DNA of 64,000 bases from Edaphovirga cremea (GCF_003332275.1 NZ_QOVA01000017.1:17059-81058), one strand, 5' to 3'. Shown: positions 28,312 through 38,283, counted from the stretch's first letter. Program-made: numbers and translations. Notes: a model not told the origin generated them from the sequence alone.

Positions 28312-29226
28312 CTAGTTTAATCTATACTGATTTAATAGATGCTCAGCTACACCTTTGTATCCAGGGAAAATTCTGGCTGCGTCGTAACCCAGTTTAGACA
28401 AAATATTACATCCTTTTTTTGCTTGTGAGCATGGTAGAGTGAACCGTTTGAATAATACGATGTTTTCTTCTTTTTTGTATGTGTCGGCGACTAGAGTATC
28501 AAGCGGTCTGCGATCTACTAAATTGACCAGGCCATTCTGCAAAAGTCGCATCTCATTAATCATTGAAGGTAATTGGATTGGCCAATAAGTAAATAGGCCT
28601 TTCTGCGCATTCAAATTGGGATTGTTTGCATAATGAGGTGTGACGAAATCGATGTTGACTCTATTAACTGTTGCTTTTAAAAAAGATATGTGTTCTTTGT
28701 TAAGCGCCCATATTTCTAACTTACCTTCTTTCTCGATCGCACCTCTTAGTGCAAAAAATAGTGCTACAAATATGTCATATGTCCAATCAAGTAATCGTGT
28801 TGGTATACCATAATGTTGCGTTAGTGCGGCAGTTTCTAATAAGTCTTTGGGGATCCATACATCACTTTCGTAAGGGGTGTTAAGGCCATGAAAATCAAAT
28901 TGTTGAGCTAGATTAACTCTCATTCTTTCAGAAACCGGAACACCTAATCCTCTTTGATCTGCTAAACGATAAAAAGCTCTTAGGACCGAGTACTCGCCCT
29001 TAACTTGCCATGATTGCCAATTATGCTGAGGTTCAATAGGTCTACCTAATCCACATGTTTTCCAAAACCAATCAATATTGTCTAATCTCAATGCTGTCGG
29101 AATCAATTCATACGATTCTTGACTATGTCCTCTAAAAATGAAGCCTTCCAAGTTTGAACTCTCTCCCCACGGAGAGAAGAATTCAAACATTTCGTCTACA
29201 CTCACAAAATCAAGGGATTCAATCAT
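28312..29226 (-). CDS. FRG-domain protein
   Basis: A 304-residue protein with the FRG domain signature (PF08867): FIFRGHSQESYELIPTALR at 29-47 and later ALTQHYGIPTRLLDWTYDIF. The domain is common in phage-defence islands; its biochemical activity is not established, though an ADP-ribosyltransferase-like fold has been proposed. No membrane segment or signal. It precedes the SIR2-like gene in the same direction, so the two may form a unit. Confidence 0.8.
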   Translation of the reverse strand: MIESLDFVSVDEMFEFFSPWGESSNLEGFIFRGHSQESYELIPTALRLDNIDWFWKTCGLGRPIEPQHNWQSWQVKGEYSVLRAFYRLADQRGLGVPVSERMRVNLAQQFDFHGLNTPYESDVWIPKDLLETAALTQHYGIPTRLLDWTYDIFVALFFALRGAIEKEGKLEIWALNKEHISFLKATVNRVNIDFVTPHYANNPNLNAQKGLFTYWPIQLPSMINEMRLLQNGLVNLVDRRPLDTLVADTYKKEENIVLFKRFTLPCSQAKKGCNILSKLGYDAARIFPGYKGVAEHLLNQYRLN

Positions 29227-29573
29227 CTAAACGCCTACAAGTAAAAATTCTAAGGATGCCTAGCTCCCGTAAGTCTAAAATTATTCTAGGCTGCTTTCAT
29301 TAATTTATTCATGCAAAATTACTGCTAGTTCACCATTGTTTCAATAGGTTATTGTGAAATAATAAAATGATGTTCGGCAGAGTCTATGCATGTAGTCCAC
29401 AATTTTCCCATCCCCCATCCCCCATCCCCCATCCAGCAGTTCAGTGAGAGTTTCTGTGTTGAAGCGGCTAAGAACTGATTACACCAGCGTATGGCTATGT
29501 TCGCATCTGGTACACCAAGTAAGGATTCACTCATCTTAGTAAACACGTCAGATCATATCTTCGTTCATAGGCT
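29227..29573. other. Intergenic region between FRG gene and integrase
   Basis: About 350 bases upstream of the FRG gene. It holds a short G-rich tandem repeat (29407-29434). A 65-codon open frame on the minus strand (29349-29546) contains ESLLGVPDANIAIRWCNQFL, which I do not recognise; it may be a fragment of an island gene. Confidence 0.4.
29407..29434 (-). repeat. Heptanucleotide tandem repeat, possible G-quadruplex on minus strand
   Basis: CCCAT followed by three CCCCCAT units and CC. On the minus strand this gives four G-runs of 3 to 5 separated by AT, the pattern of an intramolecular G-quadruplex. Repeat number could vary by slippage. Confidence 0.7.
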
Positions 29574-30815
29574 TCATCCAACTAACCGCATTCCTTTTAC
29601 CCCATCTTCAAATATACTGCCGTTGTCTGCAGCCTTCACAAAGTCCGCCCACCACTGCATCATCGGGCGACGCTGCTCGAGATAATCACTGCGGTTATAG
29701 GCTCGACGCACTTCATTCTTATCCACATGGGCAAGTGCTGCCTCAATAACATCAGGCGGAAATCCTTGCTCATTAAGGGCCGTACTGGCAATTGAGCGCA
29801 GACCATGTGAAACGAGGACACCACCAAAACCTGCACGTTTTAGCGCTGCATTCACCGTTTGACTGTTCATTGGCTGGGTCGGTTTGATGCGGCTGGGAAA
29901 GATAAATTCTCGATTGCCACTTAACGGCTTCATCATCTCCAATATCGCAATTGCTTCATCTGACAATGGAATAGTGTGATCACGGTTCATTTTCATGCGT
30001 GATGCGGGGATTTTCCATTCTCGTGCTTCCAGGTTTATCTCGTCCCAGCGAGCTTCAGCCGCTTCGGCAGGGCGGGTGATAGTAAGAAGTTGCCACATGA
30101 ACAGGCACCGTGTTGGTAGGATAATGTTGGCGGTACGCATAGTCTGCATGAGTTGCGGTAGCTGATCTGGACGGATGCTTGGCATGTTCTTTTTCTGAGG
30201 CCTCTCGAATGCCTTGCCAATATTGACGCTGGGGACAGCATCAATCAGGCCCGTGTTTTGAGCATAAACCATGACCTCATTGATGCGTTGGCACAGGCGA
30301 CGGACAGTTTCCAATGCTCCACGAGCCTGAACAGGTTGAATTGCTTGGACTAGAGTATGTGCTTTAATATCAGTGATGCTCATATCGCCAATCGCTGGGA
30401 ACACATCTCTTTCAAGCGAGCGCCAGATATCTTCCGCATAGTCCTCTGTTACGCTGGTTTTCTTCACATTCCACCAACGTTCGGCTACGAGTTTGAATGT
30501 ATTGGTTTTCGCTTCTAGGGTGCTGCGTAGTTGTTCTTGCTGATGCTCCTGCGGATCGATTTCCTTTGCCAAAAGGCTGCGTGACTCAGTTCGGTATTTA
30601 CGGGCATCGGCAAGCGTAACCGACGGGTAGGGGCCAATACTCTTTTTTGCGCGCTTCTTGGTGACAGGACGAATGTAGCGAAACTGCCAGATTTTACTGC
30701 CGCTGGATTTGATTAGTAGCTCAAGGCCATCACCATCATAGAGAACGTAGTCCGCTTCCTTGGGTTTGGCGGATTCGATTTCCTTGACGGATAAAGGTTT
30801 GGTTTGTCTTGCCAT
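29574..30815 (-). CDS. P4-type tyrosine integrase
   Basis: Site-specific recombinase of the island, 413 residues. The N-terminal DUF4102 arm-binding domain is followed by the SAM-like core-binding domain and the catalytic domain: Arg in LLTITRPAEAAEARW, HGLRSIASTALNEQGF (H-x-x-R), the second His in LAHVDKNEV and the nucleophile Tyr in RRAYNRSDYLEQR. Reads away from ssrA, whose 3' end lies 205 bases upstream, the usual layout for ssrA-targeting islands. Apparently intact. Confidence 0.95.
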   Translation of the reverse strand: MARQTKPLSVKEIESAKPKEADYVLYDGDGLELLIKSSGSKIWQFRYIRPVTKKRAKKSIGPYPSVTLADARKYRTESRSLLAKEIDPQEHQQEQLRSTLEAKTNTFKLVAERWWNVKKTSVTEDYAEDIWRSLERDVFPAIGDMSITDIKAHTLVQAIQPVQARGALETVRRLCQRINEVMVYAQNTGLIDAVPSVNIGKAFERPQKKNMPSIRPDQLPQLMQTMRTANIILPTRCLFMWQLLTITRPAEAAEARWDEINLEAREWKIPASRMKMNRDHTIPLSDEAIAILEMMKPLSGNREFIFPSRIKPTQPMNSQTVNAALKRAGFGGVLVSHGLRSIASTALNEQGFPPDVIEAALAHVDKNEVRRAYNRSDYLEQRRPMMQWWADFVKAADNGSIFEDGVKGMRLVG

Positions 30816-30834
30816 TGCCGGGTTTCCATAGTTT

Positions 30835-30885
30835 TAGGCACCTCAAAAACAATAATGCTTTATGAGGTGCCTAACAAGGTGCCTA
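30835..30885. promoter_or_regulatory. Repeated TAGGCACC boxes in the int promoter region
   Basis: TAGGCACCTCA (30835-30845) and its exact complement TGAGGTGCCTA (30863-30873) form a perfect 11-base inverted repeat. A third partial copy, AAGGTGCCTA, follows at about 30876. They lie just upstream of the integrase start and are candidates for integrase arm sites or an excisionase/repressor operator. Confidence 0.5.
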
Positions 30886-30940
30886 AAAGTTTCGGATTTA
30901 ATTAGTTTGCTTCAGACTTCCCAAGACAAATTGCAGGCAC

Positions 30941-30973
30941 AAAAAAGCCCGCAGGGCTTGTGCCATGCGGGCT
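30941..30973 (-). terminator. Terminator downstream of ssrA
   Basis: On the minus strand AGCCCGCA (30966-30973), 12-base loop, TGCGGGCT (30946-30953), then six T. It lies between ssrA and the integrase, on the island side of the ssrA 3' end. Confidence 0.85.
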
Positions 30974-31020
30974 CTTTAGACTTTATCGGATGACTCTGGT
31001 AATCATCGATTGAAGATTTT

Positions 31021-31383
31021 GGTGGAGCTGGGGGGATTTGAACCCCCGTCCGAAATTACTACGCCGTCGGCACTACATGCTTAGTCCAATCTTTACATTC
31101 GCCGGTTAGCTGCGGATGGACACGCCACTAACAAACTATCCTGATTGGGTTTAACGCTTTCACCCCAGGCAAGGTGTCCACGCGATCTCTTTTAGGTTTG
31201 ACCTCTCTTGATCCCCGTCTTAAGAGCGGAAGCTAGGGAGAGAGGGCTCTAAGCAGGTTATTAAGCTGCTAGTGCGTAGTTTTCGTCGTTTGCGACTATT
31301 TTTTTGCGGCTTTTAACGAGGCCAACCGCCCCTCGGCATGCTCCTTGGGTTTCGCAAATCCCGTCGAATCCAGAATCAGCCCC
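31021..31383 (-). ncRNA. ssrA: tmRNA (SsrA)
   Basis: A 363-base gene. The 5' end GGGGCTGATTCTGGATTCGA and the 3' end ending GCTCCACCA form the alanyl-tRNA-like domain; GGTTCAAATCC is the T-loop. The tag frame at 31261-31293 reads ANDENYALAA then TAA. Rescues stalled ribosomes with SmpB, encoded next door. The 3' end is the island integration target and has been kept intact. Confidence 0.98.
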
Positions 31384-31432
31384 AAGTACTATTGTGCAGT
31401 ATATCAGAAAATATGCATGCTAGGCCAGTAGC

Positions 31433-31915
31433 TTAGCGATTTGCGTTCTTCATGATACGTGCTTTGTCTAATTTCCATTCACGATCTTTGATATCGTCGC
31501 GTTTGTCGTGGTCCTTCTTACCTTTCGCAACACCAATTTTGATTTTGGTCCAGGCGTTCTTCCAGTACAACGACAATGCAACGACCGTGTAGCCTTCGCG
31601 ATTGATACGGCCAAACAGCGAATCCAGTTCACGTTTGTTAAGTAAGAGTTTACGCGTGCGCATTGGCTCACAGACAACATGTGAAGACGCAACATTGAGT
31701 GGAGTTATGGTCGCACCGAAAAGATAAGCTTCACCATCTCTCAGCACCACATAGCTGTCACTGATGTTGGCCTTGCCTGCACGCAGTGATTTAACTTCCC
31801 ATCCTTGCAATGCAAGACCCGCTTCAAACTCTTCTTCGATGAAGAATTCATGGCGGGCACGTTTGTTTTGCGCGATGGTGGCAGAACCGGGTTTGTAGGC
31901 TTTTTTCTTTGTCAT
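31433..31915 (-). CDS. smpB: SsrA-binding protein SmpB
   Basis: A 160-residue partner of tmRNA ([20 protein letters not shown] start, [20 protein letters not shown], and the basic tail [20 protein letters not shown] that enters the mRNA channel). The Met at 31915 was chosen by homology over an upstream in-frame codon. TATAAT at 31926-31931 lies so close to the start that a transcript from it would be almost leaderless; the -35 element is poor, so this is only a note. Confidence 0.97.
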   Translation of the reverse strand: MTKKKAYKPGSATIAQNKRARHEFFIEEEFEAGLALQGWEVKSLRAGKANISDSYVVLRDGEAYLFGATITPLNVASSHVVCEPMRTRKLLLNKRELDSLFGRINREGYTVVALSLYWKNAWTKIKIGVAKGKKDHDKRDDIKDREWKLDKARIMKNANR

Positions 31916-32069
31916 AGTATTGATCATTATACTGGAAGCGGTGACGAATGAAATCCCTTGGCCGCGAGCACCTTACAATTTTTGCTCCATAAGCAGTATG
32001 AAGTGGTTTTTTTGTCTGCAGGCAGATAAATGGTATTATACGTACGTTTTATGTCTCTCAGGAAATGAT

Positions 32070-32504
32070 ATGCCTCAGATTAGTCGGTCTGCACTAGTCC
32101 CCTTCAGTGCAGAGCAAATGTATCAGTTGGTCAACGATGTGAATTCCTATCCGGATTTTCTACCGGGATGTACGGGAAGCCGGGTGATTGATGCATCAGA
32201 AAATGAAATGACCGCTGCTGTTGATGTTGCTAAAGCCGGGATCAGCAAGACATTCACTACCCGTAACAGATTGACTGATAACCAGAGTATCAATATGCAA
32301 CTGGTCGATGGTCCTTTCCGCAAGTTGAATGGTGGATGGCAATTTACCCCGCTCAGTGCCGAGGCTTGCAAGGTCGAGTTGCATCTGGATTTTGAATTTA
32401 CCAATAAGCTCATTGAACTGGCCTTCGGTAAAGTCTTTAAAGAACTGGCAGGCAGTATGGTTCAGGCTTTTACCCAGCGCGCGAAAGAGGTCTATAGTGT
32501 CTGA
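32070..32504 (+). CDS. ratA: RatA, START/COQ10-like protein
   Basis: A 144-residue protein of the coenzyme Q-binding START family: [29 protein letters not shown] and [15 protein letters not shown]. The E. coli protein (YfjG) was named a toxin that blocks 50S-30S association; homology to eukaryotic COQ10 supports a role in ubiquinone handling. Start ATG 32070 has AGGAA upstream. Overlaps ratB by 8 bases. Confidence 0.95.
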   Translation: MPQISRSALVPFSAEQMYQLVNDVNSYPDFLPGCTGSRVIDASENEMTAAVDVAKAGISKTFTTRNRLTDNQSINMQLVDGPFRKLNGGWQFTPLSAEACKVELHLDFEFTNKLIELAFGKVFKELAGSMVQAFTQRAKEVYSV

Positions 32505-32781
32505 AATCCGCGTAGAAGTGGTTTACGCGCTGCCGGAACGACAGTATTTAAGAACCGTTAAGCTGGAAGAAGGCTGTACGGTTGAAGAGGCGATAAAGGC
32601 GTCGTCACTGTTGGAAATGCGTGCGGATATTGATTTGTCGCTTAATAAAGTGGGTATCTACAGTCGGCCTGTGAAACTCACCGATCGGGTCAAGGATGGG
32701 GATCGGATAGAAATTTATCGCCCATTGATTGCCGATCCGAAAGAACTGCGCCGTCAGCGTGCAGAACGTTCAAAAAAATAA
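32497..32781 (+). CDS. ratB: RnfH-family protein RatB
   Basis: A 94-residue ubiquitin-like beta-grasp protein starting at GTG 32497 inside the end of rat[41 protein letters not shown] and [20 protein letters not shown]. Function unknown; co-transcribed with ratA. A hairpin ATAAGGCG/CGCCTTAT overlaps its stop (32778-32800). Confidence 0.95.
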   Translation: MSEIRVEVVYALPERQYLRTVKLEEGCTVEEAIKASSLLEMRADIDLSLNKVGIYSRPVKLTDRVKDGDRIEIYRPLIADPKELRRQRAERSKK

Positions 32782-32807
32782 GGCGCTTACCACGCCTTAT
32801 CTTCTTT
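32778..32807 (+). terminator. Terminator of ratAB
   Basis: ATAAGGCG, 7-base loop, CGCCTTAT, then CTTCTTT. The T-run is interrupted. Confidence 0.6.
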
Positions 32808-32884
32808 ATTAATTATTCAACTGCAACGGCTACACACACTCACAGAATCTGAATGTGCGGGCTGTGTGACTCATTTTTTCGTGA

Positions 32885-33229
32885 CTACTTTTGACCATCC
32901 AGCTTGGGTTTATTATCAAGATTGGTCAAAACGTTGTTCGAATCAAAGGTCAGCGTCAGGGTCTGTTGTGAGACACTTGCATGGCCTGGTTCCTGACGGA
33001 ACACATAGAACCAGGTATTGTTACCAAAAGGATCCTGCATCATTGGGGTGCCCAGAATATAGGCGACCTGTTGCTTGGTCATTCCGGTATGAATTTTAGC
33101 TACGTCAGCAGGCGCCAGGTAGTTACCCTGGTTAATGTCAGGCCGATAAACCACCTTTTCCAGAGTGGAACAGCCTGCGGTAAGCATAACAAGAACCACA
33201 GCGGCAGCAGTCAGCGTTTTACAGCGCAT
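32885..33229 (-). CDS. bamE: Outer membrane assembly lipoprotein BamE
   Basis: Small lipoprotein of the BAM complex that inserts beta-barrel proteins. Signal peptide with lipobox LTAGC, then [40 protein letters not shown] and [11 protein letters not shown]. Start at ATG 33229 by homology ([10 protein letters not shown]); an in-frame GTG at 33238 is less likely. 114 residues. Confidence 0.97.
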   Translation of the reverse strand: MRCKTLTAAAVVLVMLTAGCSTLEKVVYRPDINQGNYLAPADVAKIHTGMTKQQVAYILGTPMMQDPFGNNTWFYVFRQEPGHASVSQQTLTLTFDSNNVLTNLDNKPKLDGQK

Positions 33230-33342
33230 AGTAATCACATTCCTTTAGGGCATAGGATGCCGATGATAATAGACCTTTCATCAGTTGGAAACCTTTACAG
33301 GGCTCCTGTATGACCTCAAGGAAATAAAAAAGTTGAACTTTT

Positions 33343-35004
33343 TTATGCAGCCAGCAGTTCTTTTGCATTTGCCAAGGTATTTCGGGTCACTTCGCTACCC
33401 CCTAACAAACGTGCCAACTCTTGTAAACGAGCTCGTTTATCCAGCCGGTCCATCTGAGTCTCTGTTACTTCGCCATCTGTTTGTTTACTGACAAAATAAT
33501 GTTGATGACCGCAGCCTGCAACCTGAGGTAAATGGGTAACGCACATCACCTGTGTTGATTCACCCAACTGCCGCAATAACTTGCCTACAATGGCTGCTGT
33601 TGGTCCGCTGATACCCACGTCTACTTCGTCGAAAATCAGCGCTGGCGTTTCCATTTTTCTTGCGGTAATAACCTGAATGGCTAACGCGATACGCGACAGT
33701 TCTCCCCCAGAGGCGACTTTAACCAGCGATTGCATGGGTTGTCCGGGGTTGGTTGTCACCCGGAACTCAACACGATCCGCGCCTTGGGTATTGAGGAATT
33801 CAGGTTCATGCTGCACATCAATCATAAATTTACCGTGCGGCATCGACAGGGCATTCATGCTTTGGGTAATCAGTTGCGTTAATTCATCGGCATAATGCTG
33901 GCGTTTGGCATGTAACTGAGCAGCGATATCCAACGCCTGGCGGTGATGGCGGCTCACATCTTCGCTGAGTTGAGCATGGTCACTTTCCTGCTCGTTGAGA
34001 GCCTGCTGCTCTTCAAGCAATTGACCGTGCAGTGCTGGCAGTTCTTCGGGCGCAACGTGATGTTTACGCGCCAGCGATATCTGGCGGGAAAGGCGTTGCT
34101 CCAACTCATGGAGACGATTGGGATCAAGATCCATACGTTCGCTGTAATGACGCAACTCATCACTGGTTTCGCTGATCTGGATAGTGGCTTCCTCCAGCAT
34201 CCCCAGCAGCTCACCAATCTTTTCATCAAGTTCTGCCAGTTCGGCCAATTGATGTTTGGTGCTATGCATCAGGCTGAGGATATTTTGATCCTCCCCATCC
34301 GATAATAGGTAAAGCGCTTGTTGACTGAGGGACAACAACTGCCCGCTGTTAGCCAGACGTTTATATTCGCTATCAATCTGCTCGTATTCACCGGCCTGAG
34401 GAGAGAACTCATTGAGCTCCTTCAACTGGTACTGCAAAAGCTGACGACGTGATTCACGCTCAGTTACCAACTGCTGATGCTGAGCCAGCGCGCGGCAGCT
34501 TTGGTGCCAGCGTTGATAGGATTGCTGCATTTCTGCCAAAAGTTGTGGCTCATCAGCATAGGCGTCAAGCAGTTGCTTCTGATGTTCAGGTTTAAGGAGT
34601 AATTGATGTGCATGCTGGCCATGGATCTGAATCAGATGCTGGCCGAGCTCACGCAGTTGTGAGAGCGGCACTGGCGTACCATTGATAAACCCGCGTGAGC
34701 GGCCATCTGTGCCGATGGCGCGTCTTAGCAGGCATTCGCTGCCATCATCAAGCTGGTTGTCGGAAAGCCATTGCCGGGCTGAAGGGGTATCTGCAAGGGC
34801 AAACCGTGCACAGATATCTGCGCGTGAAGCACCAGCACGAACCATATTGCCATCCGCGCGGCTTCCAAGGCACAGGCCAAGCGCATCAATAGCAATGGAT
34901 TTACCCGCTCCGGTCTCGCCGGTTATGGCGGTCATACCCGCCTGAAAGTCGATCTCCAACTCCCGGACGATTGCAAAATTACTGATAGTTAATTGCGCCA
35001 GCAT
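33343..35004 (-). CDS. recN: DNA repair protein RecN
   Basis: SMC-like ATPase for double-strand break repair, 553 residues from ATG 35004 (AGGAAGGTGATC upstream). N-terminal [20 protein letters not shown] (Walker A), central coiled coil (about residues 150-370), then the signature [17 protein letters not shown] and Walker [16 protein letters not shown]. Two LexA boxes lie directly upstream, so it is SOS-induced. Confidence 0.97.
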   Translation of the reverse strand: MLAQLTISNFAIVRELEIDFQAGMTAITGETGAGKSIAIDALGLCLGSRADGNMVRAGASRADICARFALADTPSARQWLSDNQLDDGSECLLRRAIGTDGRSRGFINGTPVPLSQLRELGQHLIQIHGQHAHQLLLKPEHQKQLLDAYADEPQLLAEMQQSYQRWHQSCRALAQHQQLVTERESRRQLLQYQLKELNEFSPQAGEYEQIDSEYKRLANSGQLLSLSQQALYLLSDGEDQNILSLMHSTKHQLAELAELDEKIGELLGMLEEATIQISETSDELRHYSERMDLDPNRLHELEQRLSRQISLARKHHVAPEELPALHGQLLEEQQALNEQESDHAQLSEDVSRHHRQALDIAAQLHAKRQHYADELTQLITQSMNALSMPHGKFMIDVQHEPEFLNTQGADRVEFRVTTNPGQPMQSLVKVASGGELSRIALAIQVITARKMETPALIFDEVDVGISGPTAAIVGKLLRQLGESTQVMCVTHLPQVAGCGHQHYFVSKQTDGEVTETQMDRLDKRARLQELARLLGGSEVTRNTLANAKELLAA

Positions 35005-35030
35005 GATCACCTTCCTGTATATAACAGCAT

Positions 35031-35072
35031 GACTGTAATTACATACAGTATAAACTGGTTTTATATACAGTA
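35031..35072 (-). promoter_or_regulatory. Two LexA boxes of recN
   Basis: On the minus strand TACTGTATATAAAACCAGTT (35053-35072) and TACTGTATGTAATTACAGTC (35031-35050). The second is a perfect CTGT-N8-ACAG; the first has CCAG. The pair closely matches the E. coli recN operator region. Confidence 0.9.
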
Positions 35073-35090
35073 AAGTAGCTGGCGCACTTT

Positions 35091-35969
35091 TTAGAATAAT
35101 TTTTTTGACCAGCCAAGTTTTGTACTTAATGTATTGAAATAGCTGTAGTCTTTTGGATGAATGAGATTTAGTTGGAAGTCGCAGCGACGGATAAACACCT
35201 CTTCGCCTTCATGGATAGGCAGTGCAATCTGGCTATCGCAACTGATTTCGAGGTCATTGGTGATCTGCGAGAACTTAAGCCGGATGGTGCTGCTGCTGTT
35301 AATAACCAGCGGTCGCGCCGACAAAGTATGTGGAAACATGGGAACCAGTGCGATGGCATCAAGACTGGGAGTAAGAATAGGGCCACCGCCGGAAAGAGAG
35401 TAGGCGGTAGACCCCGTCGGCGTGGAGATAATCAGCCCATCCGAACGCTGTGAAAAGGCAAAACGTTCATCAATATAGACTTCGAACTCAATCATATGCG
35501 CGACTTTGCCAGGGTGAAGAACCACTTCATTGATAGCCGTGGTCATTCTGCACTGATCCCCTTCGCGGCATACCTGGGCTTCCAGCAAGAACCGTTGTTC
35601 GCTGAGATATTCACCTTCAAGTACATCGGAAAGCTGTTGCAGCGCATTATCGGGATCGAGGTCAGTAAGGAAACCGAGATTGCCGCGGTTGACCCCGATG
35701 ACTTTAATGTCATATCGCGCGAGCACCCGTGCAGCACCCAGCATATTGCCATCACCACCCACGACGACGGCGAGATCGGCTTTTTGCCCGATTTCGGCCA
35801 GCGTGCCAATAGAGGCATTTTCCAATGCCAAATCATGGGCAACCTGCTGTTCAACAATCACTTCATAGCCTTTGCCACAAAGCCAATGATAGAGCATTTC
35901 GTGCGTCGCCAACGCAGAAGGATGGCGCGGATGGCCTACAATCCCAATGCACTTGAATTTTTTATTCAT
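35091..35969 (-). CDS. nadK: NAD kinase
   Basis: ATP-dependent phosphorylation of NAD to NADP. 292 residues as in E. coli: [18 protein letters not shown] (GGDG motif), [15 protein letters not shown], the NE motif in [12 protein letters not shown] and [22 protein letters not shown]. Divergent from grpE and upstream of recN. Confidence 0.97.
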   Translation of the reverse strand: MNKKFKCIGIVGHPRHPSALATHEMLYHWLCGKGYEVIVEQQVAHDLALENASIGTLAEIGQKADLAVVVGGDGNMLGAARVLARYDIKVIGVNRGNLGFLTDLDPDNALQQLSDVLEGEYLSEQRFLLEAQVCREGDQCRMTTAINEVVLHPGKVAHMIEFEVYIDERFAFSQRSDGLIISTPTGSTAYSLSGGGPILTPSLDAIALVPMFPHTLSARPLVINSSSTIRLKFSQITNDLEISCDSQIALPIHEGEEVFIRRCDFQLNLIHPKDYSYFNTLSTKLGWSKKLF

Positions 35970-36021
35970 TGTCGTGTTGTTCCTCAGTGGGGATTTTTGC
36001 CCTCACATTGTGACCGGCTCT

Positions 36022-36050
36022 CTTGAATCCCCGGTTTTGATCCCCATAAT
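36022..36050 (+). promoter_or_regulatory. Sigma-32 heat-shock promoter of grpE
   Basis: CTTGAA (36022-36027), 14 bases, CCCCATAAT (36042-36050). Very close to the sigma-32 consensus, about 35-40 bases before the grpE start. Confidence 0.85.
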
Positions 36051-36091
36051 AAGCGAACTAGCAAGATTAATGCTAAAACGCGGAGAAATTC

Positions 36092-36679
36092 ATGAGTAGT
36101 AAAGAACAGAAGACGCCTAACGAGCAAGTCTCGAATGAAATGGATAAAGAGCAAGAGCTGCATGCGGACGCGGTGACCGAGGCGGCAGACGTCGTTGATC
36201 CGCGCGACGAGCGCATTGCTGAATTGGAAACGCAGTTGAAAGAGCTTCAACAGCGCGAGCGCGACAGTCTGCTGCGGGCGAAAGCCGAAGTAGAGAATAT
36301 CCGTCGCCGTACTGAACTGGATATTGAGAAAGCGCACAAATTTGCTCTGGAAAAATTTGCAGCTGAGCTGTTGCCCGTTGTCGACAATCTGGAACGCGCG
36401 CTGGCTCAGGGCGACAAATCCAACACTGAACTGGTTGCGATGATTGAAGGCGTGGAATTGACGCTGAAGTCCCTGCTGGATGCAGTACGTAAATTTGGTA
36501 TCAATGTTGTCGGCGATACCAACGTACCTTTCAATCCGGAGGTTCATCAGGCAATGACCATGATGGAGTCGGATCAGCATGAACCAAATCACGTCATGAT
36601 GGTTATGCAAAAAGGCTATACGCTGAATGGTCGTCTGTTGCGTCCAGCGATGGTGGCGGTCTCCAAAGCTAAAGCATAA
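36092..36679 (+). CDS. grpE: Nucleotide exchange factor GrpE
   Basis: Co-chaperone releasing ADP from DnaK. 195 residues: acidic N-terminus, long coiled-coil ([20 protein letters not shown]), [21 protein letters not shown], then the beta domain with [14 protein letters not shown] and [20 protein letters not shown]. Heat-shock promoter directly upstream. Confidence 0.98.
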   Translation: MSSKEQKTPNEQVSNEMDKEQELHADAVTEAADVVDPRDERIAELETQLKELQQRERDSLLRAKAEVENIRRRTELDIEKAHKFALEKFAAELLPVVDNLERALAQGDKSNTELVAMIEGVELTLKSLLDAVRKFGINVVGDTNVPFNPEVHQAMTMMESDQHEPNHVMMVMQKGYTLNGRLLRPAMVAVSKAKA

Positions 36680-36739
36680 CGCAGAGGCATTCGCGCGAAC
36701 GCGCGGATCAATGTGACCGGTTCACGTATTTCGCCAGCA

Positions 36740-36778
36740 AGGCCTGAGTTAAGTAATTTACTGAGCTCAGGCCTTTTT
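36740..36778 (+). terminator. Terminator of grpE
   Basis: AGGCCTGAG, 17-base loop, CTCAGGCCT, then TTT. Sits between the convergent grpE and ung. Confidence 0.8.
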
Positions 36779-36786
36779 GCTGTCTG

Positions 36787-37473
36787 TTATTCTGCATCCG
36801 GCAGATGCGGCATCCAATCGATAGTTGGCAAACCTTGCTGCTGCAACAATGCATTGGTTTTTGAAAAGTGTTTACAGCCCAGGAAACCGCGGTGTGCTGA
36901 GAGCGGTGAAGGATGGGGCGCTTTGAGAACATGGTGGCGCGTGGGATCGATAATGCTGCCTTTTTTCTGCGCATGGGAACCCCACAGCAGGAAAATAACG
37001 CCCTCGCGATTTTCATTCAATGCAGCAATAACCCGATCGGTAAAACGCTCCCATCCCAGATTTGCATGTGAATGCGCATTCCCTGCCTCAACGGTCAAAA
37101 CGGTATTGAGTAACAATACGCCTTGATCTGCCCAACTCTGCAAACAACCATGATTCGGACGGATAAAGCCGGGAATATCGCTGCCCAGTTCCTTGAACAT
37201 ATTGACCAGGGAAGGCGGCGCAGGGATGCCGGGACGTACAGAAAATGACAGACCGTGGGCCTGATTCGGCCCGTGATAAGGATCTTGCCCCAGTATCACC
37301 ACTTTTACCTGATGCAGCTCCGTGTAGCGAAACGCATTGAAAACATCTTTCTGTGGAGGATAAATGGTCTTACCAGACTCCCGCTCCTTTGCAACAAAAG
37401 CGAGCGTGTCGAGAAAGTAGGGTTGTTTTTTTTCCTGACCAATGACGTCATGCCAGGTAAGCGAGGTAGACAT
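36787..37473 (-). CDS. ung: Uracil-DNA glycosylase
   Basis: Removes uracil from DNA in base excision repair. 228 residues; catalytic water-activating Asp in [18 protein letters not shown], uracil-binding [17 protein letters not shown], and the [11 protein letters not shown] loop with His. Start ATG 37473 has AAAGGAG upstream; a TTG one codon earlier is not needed. Confidence 0.98.
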   Translation of the reverse strand: MSTSLTWHDVIGQEKKQPYFLDTLAFVAKERESGKTIYPPQKDVFNAFRYTELHQVKVVILGQDPYHGPNQAHGLSFSVRPGIPAPPSLVNMFKELGSDIPGFIRPNHGCLQSWADQGVLLLNTVLTVEAGNAHSHANLGWERFTDRVIAALNENREGVIFLLWGSHAQKKGSIIDPTRHHVLKAPHPSPLSAHRGFLGCKHFSKTNALLQQQGLPTIDWMPHLPDAE

Positions 37474-37641
37474 CAACGCTCTCCTTTGTTTTTACTCATG
37501 ATTAATTTGCATAGATTACCTTGTCGGGACACGCAGTTAAACCCCAAACATCGATGCGCGTGGGTGTTCGTTTTTTAATCTAAAATTAAAAAAAAGTTGA
37601 AAATTTACAAAAATAATCATATCTAACGGATTGGGAAAATT

Positions 37642-37735
37642 TGATGTAAAACAAAAATTTGGCGATATGCTGAAAATGACCACATCGATTTCGTTGATTT
37701 ATATCAAAGAATTGCCCATCTCATACTGGTATACA
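37642..37735 (+). promoter_or_regulatory. grcA promoter with tandem FNR sites
   Basis: A perfect FNR site TTGAT-TTAT-ATCAA at 37694-37707, and a second, one-mismatch site TTGAT-GTAA-AACAA at 37642-37655. With -10 TATACA at 37730-37735 the start is near 37742, placing the sites at about -41.5 and -93.5. E. coli yfiD (grcA) has the same two-site layout, in which the far site dampens anaerobic activation. Confidence 0.85.
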
Positions 37736-37826
37736 GAACATCAAGGCAACATTGGTTTTACCAATTACGGTAAAGCAAAACATTACGATTCTACTTGCAG
37801 CATTCACCTGCATACGGAGGCACCAA

Positions 37827-38210
37827 ATGATTACTGGTATCCAAATTACCAAAGCAAATAACGAAGCCCTGTTGAACTCTTTCTGGTTGTTAGATGACGA
37901 AAAAGACGAAGCACGTTGTGTTTGTGCCAAAGCGGATTACGCAGAAGACCAAATTGTACCTGTGAACGAACTGGGTCAGATTGAATACCGTGAAGTTCCT
38001 ATGGAACTTCAGCCGACTGTGCGCGTAGAAGGTGGTCAACACCTGAATGTTAACGTTCTGCGTCGTGAAACGTTGGAAGATGCTGTTAAGAACCCAGAAA
38101 AATATCCGCAACTGACTATCCGTGTTTCTGGTTATGCCGTGCGTTTCAACTCACTGACTCCAGAACAACAGCGTGATGTGATTACCCGTACTTTCACTGA
38201 AAGCTTGTAA
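37827..38210 (+). CDS. grcA: Autonomous glycyl radical cofactor GrcA
   Basis: A 127-residue spare glycyl-radical domain that restores oxygen-damaged pyruvate formate-lyase. The radical loop [20 protein letters not shown] near the C-terminus matches the PflB C-terminus. Start ATG 37827 has GGAGG upstream. Regulated by FNR (tandem sites). Confidence 0.98.
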   Translation: MITGIQITKANNEALLNSFWLLDDEKDEARCVCAKADYAEDQIVPVNELGQIEYREVPMELQPTVRVEGGQHLNVNVLRRETLEDAVKNPEKYPQLTIRVSGYAVRFNSLTPEQQRDVITRTFTESL

Positions 38211-38238
38211 TTTTTCACTGCTATCACAATGAATTGAA

Positions 38239-38265
38239 AAGAGGAGCGAGCGCTCCTCTTTTTTT
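38239..38265 (+). terminator. Terminator of grcA
   Basis: AAGAGGAGCG, AG, CGCTCCTCTT, then TTTTT. Confidence 0.9.
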
Positions 38266-38283
38266 ATGGTGATTTGCGGGCAT

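Noticed and set aside
29407..29434. CRISPR array
   Set aside because: The units are 7 bases long with no spacers; no CRISPR-like repeat-spacer pattern was seen anywhere in the window.
35496..36026. Plus-strand frame across nadK and the grpE leader
   Set aside because: Antisense to nadK and lacks a ribosome-binding site.
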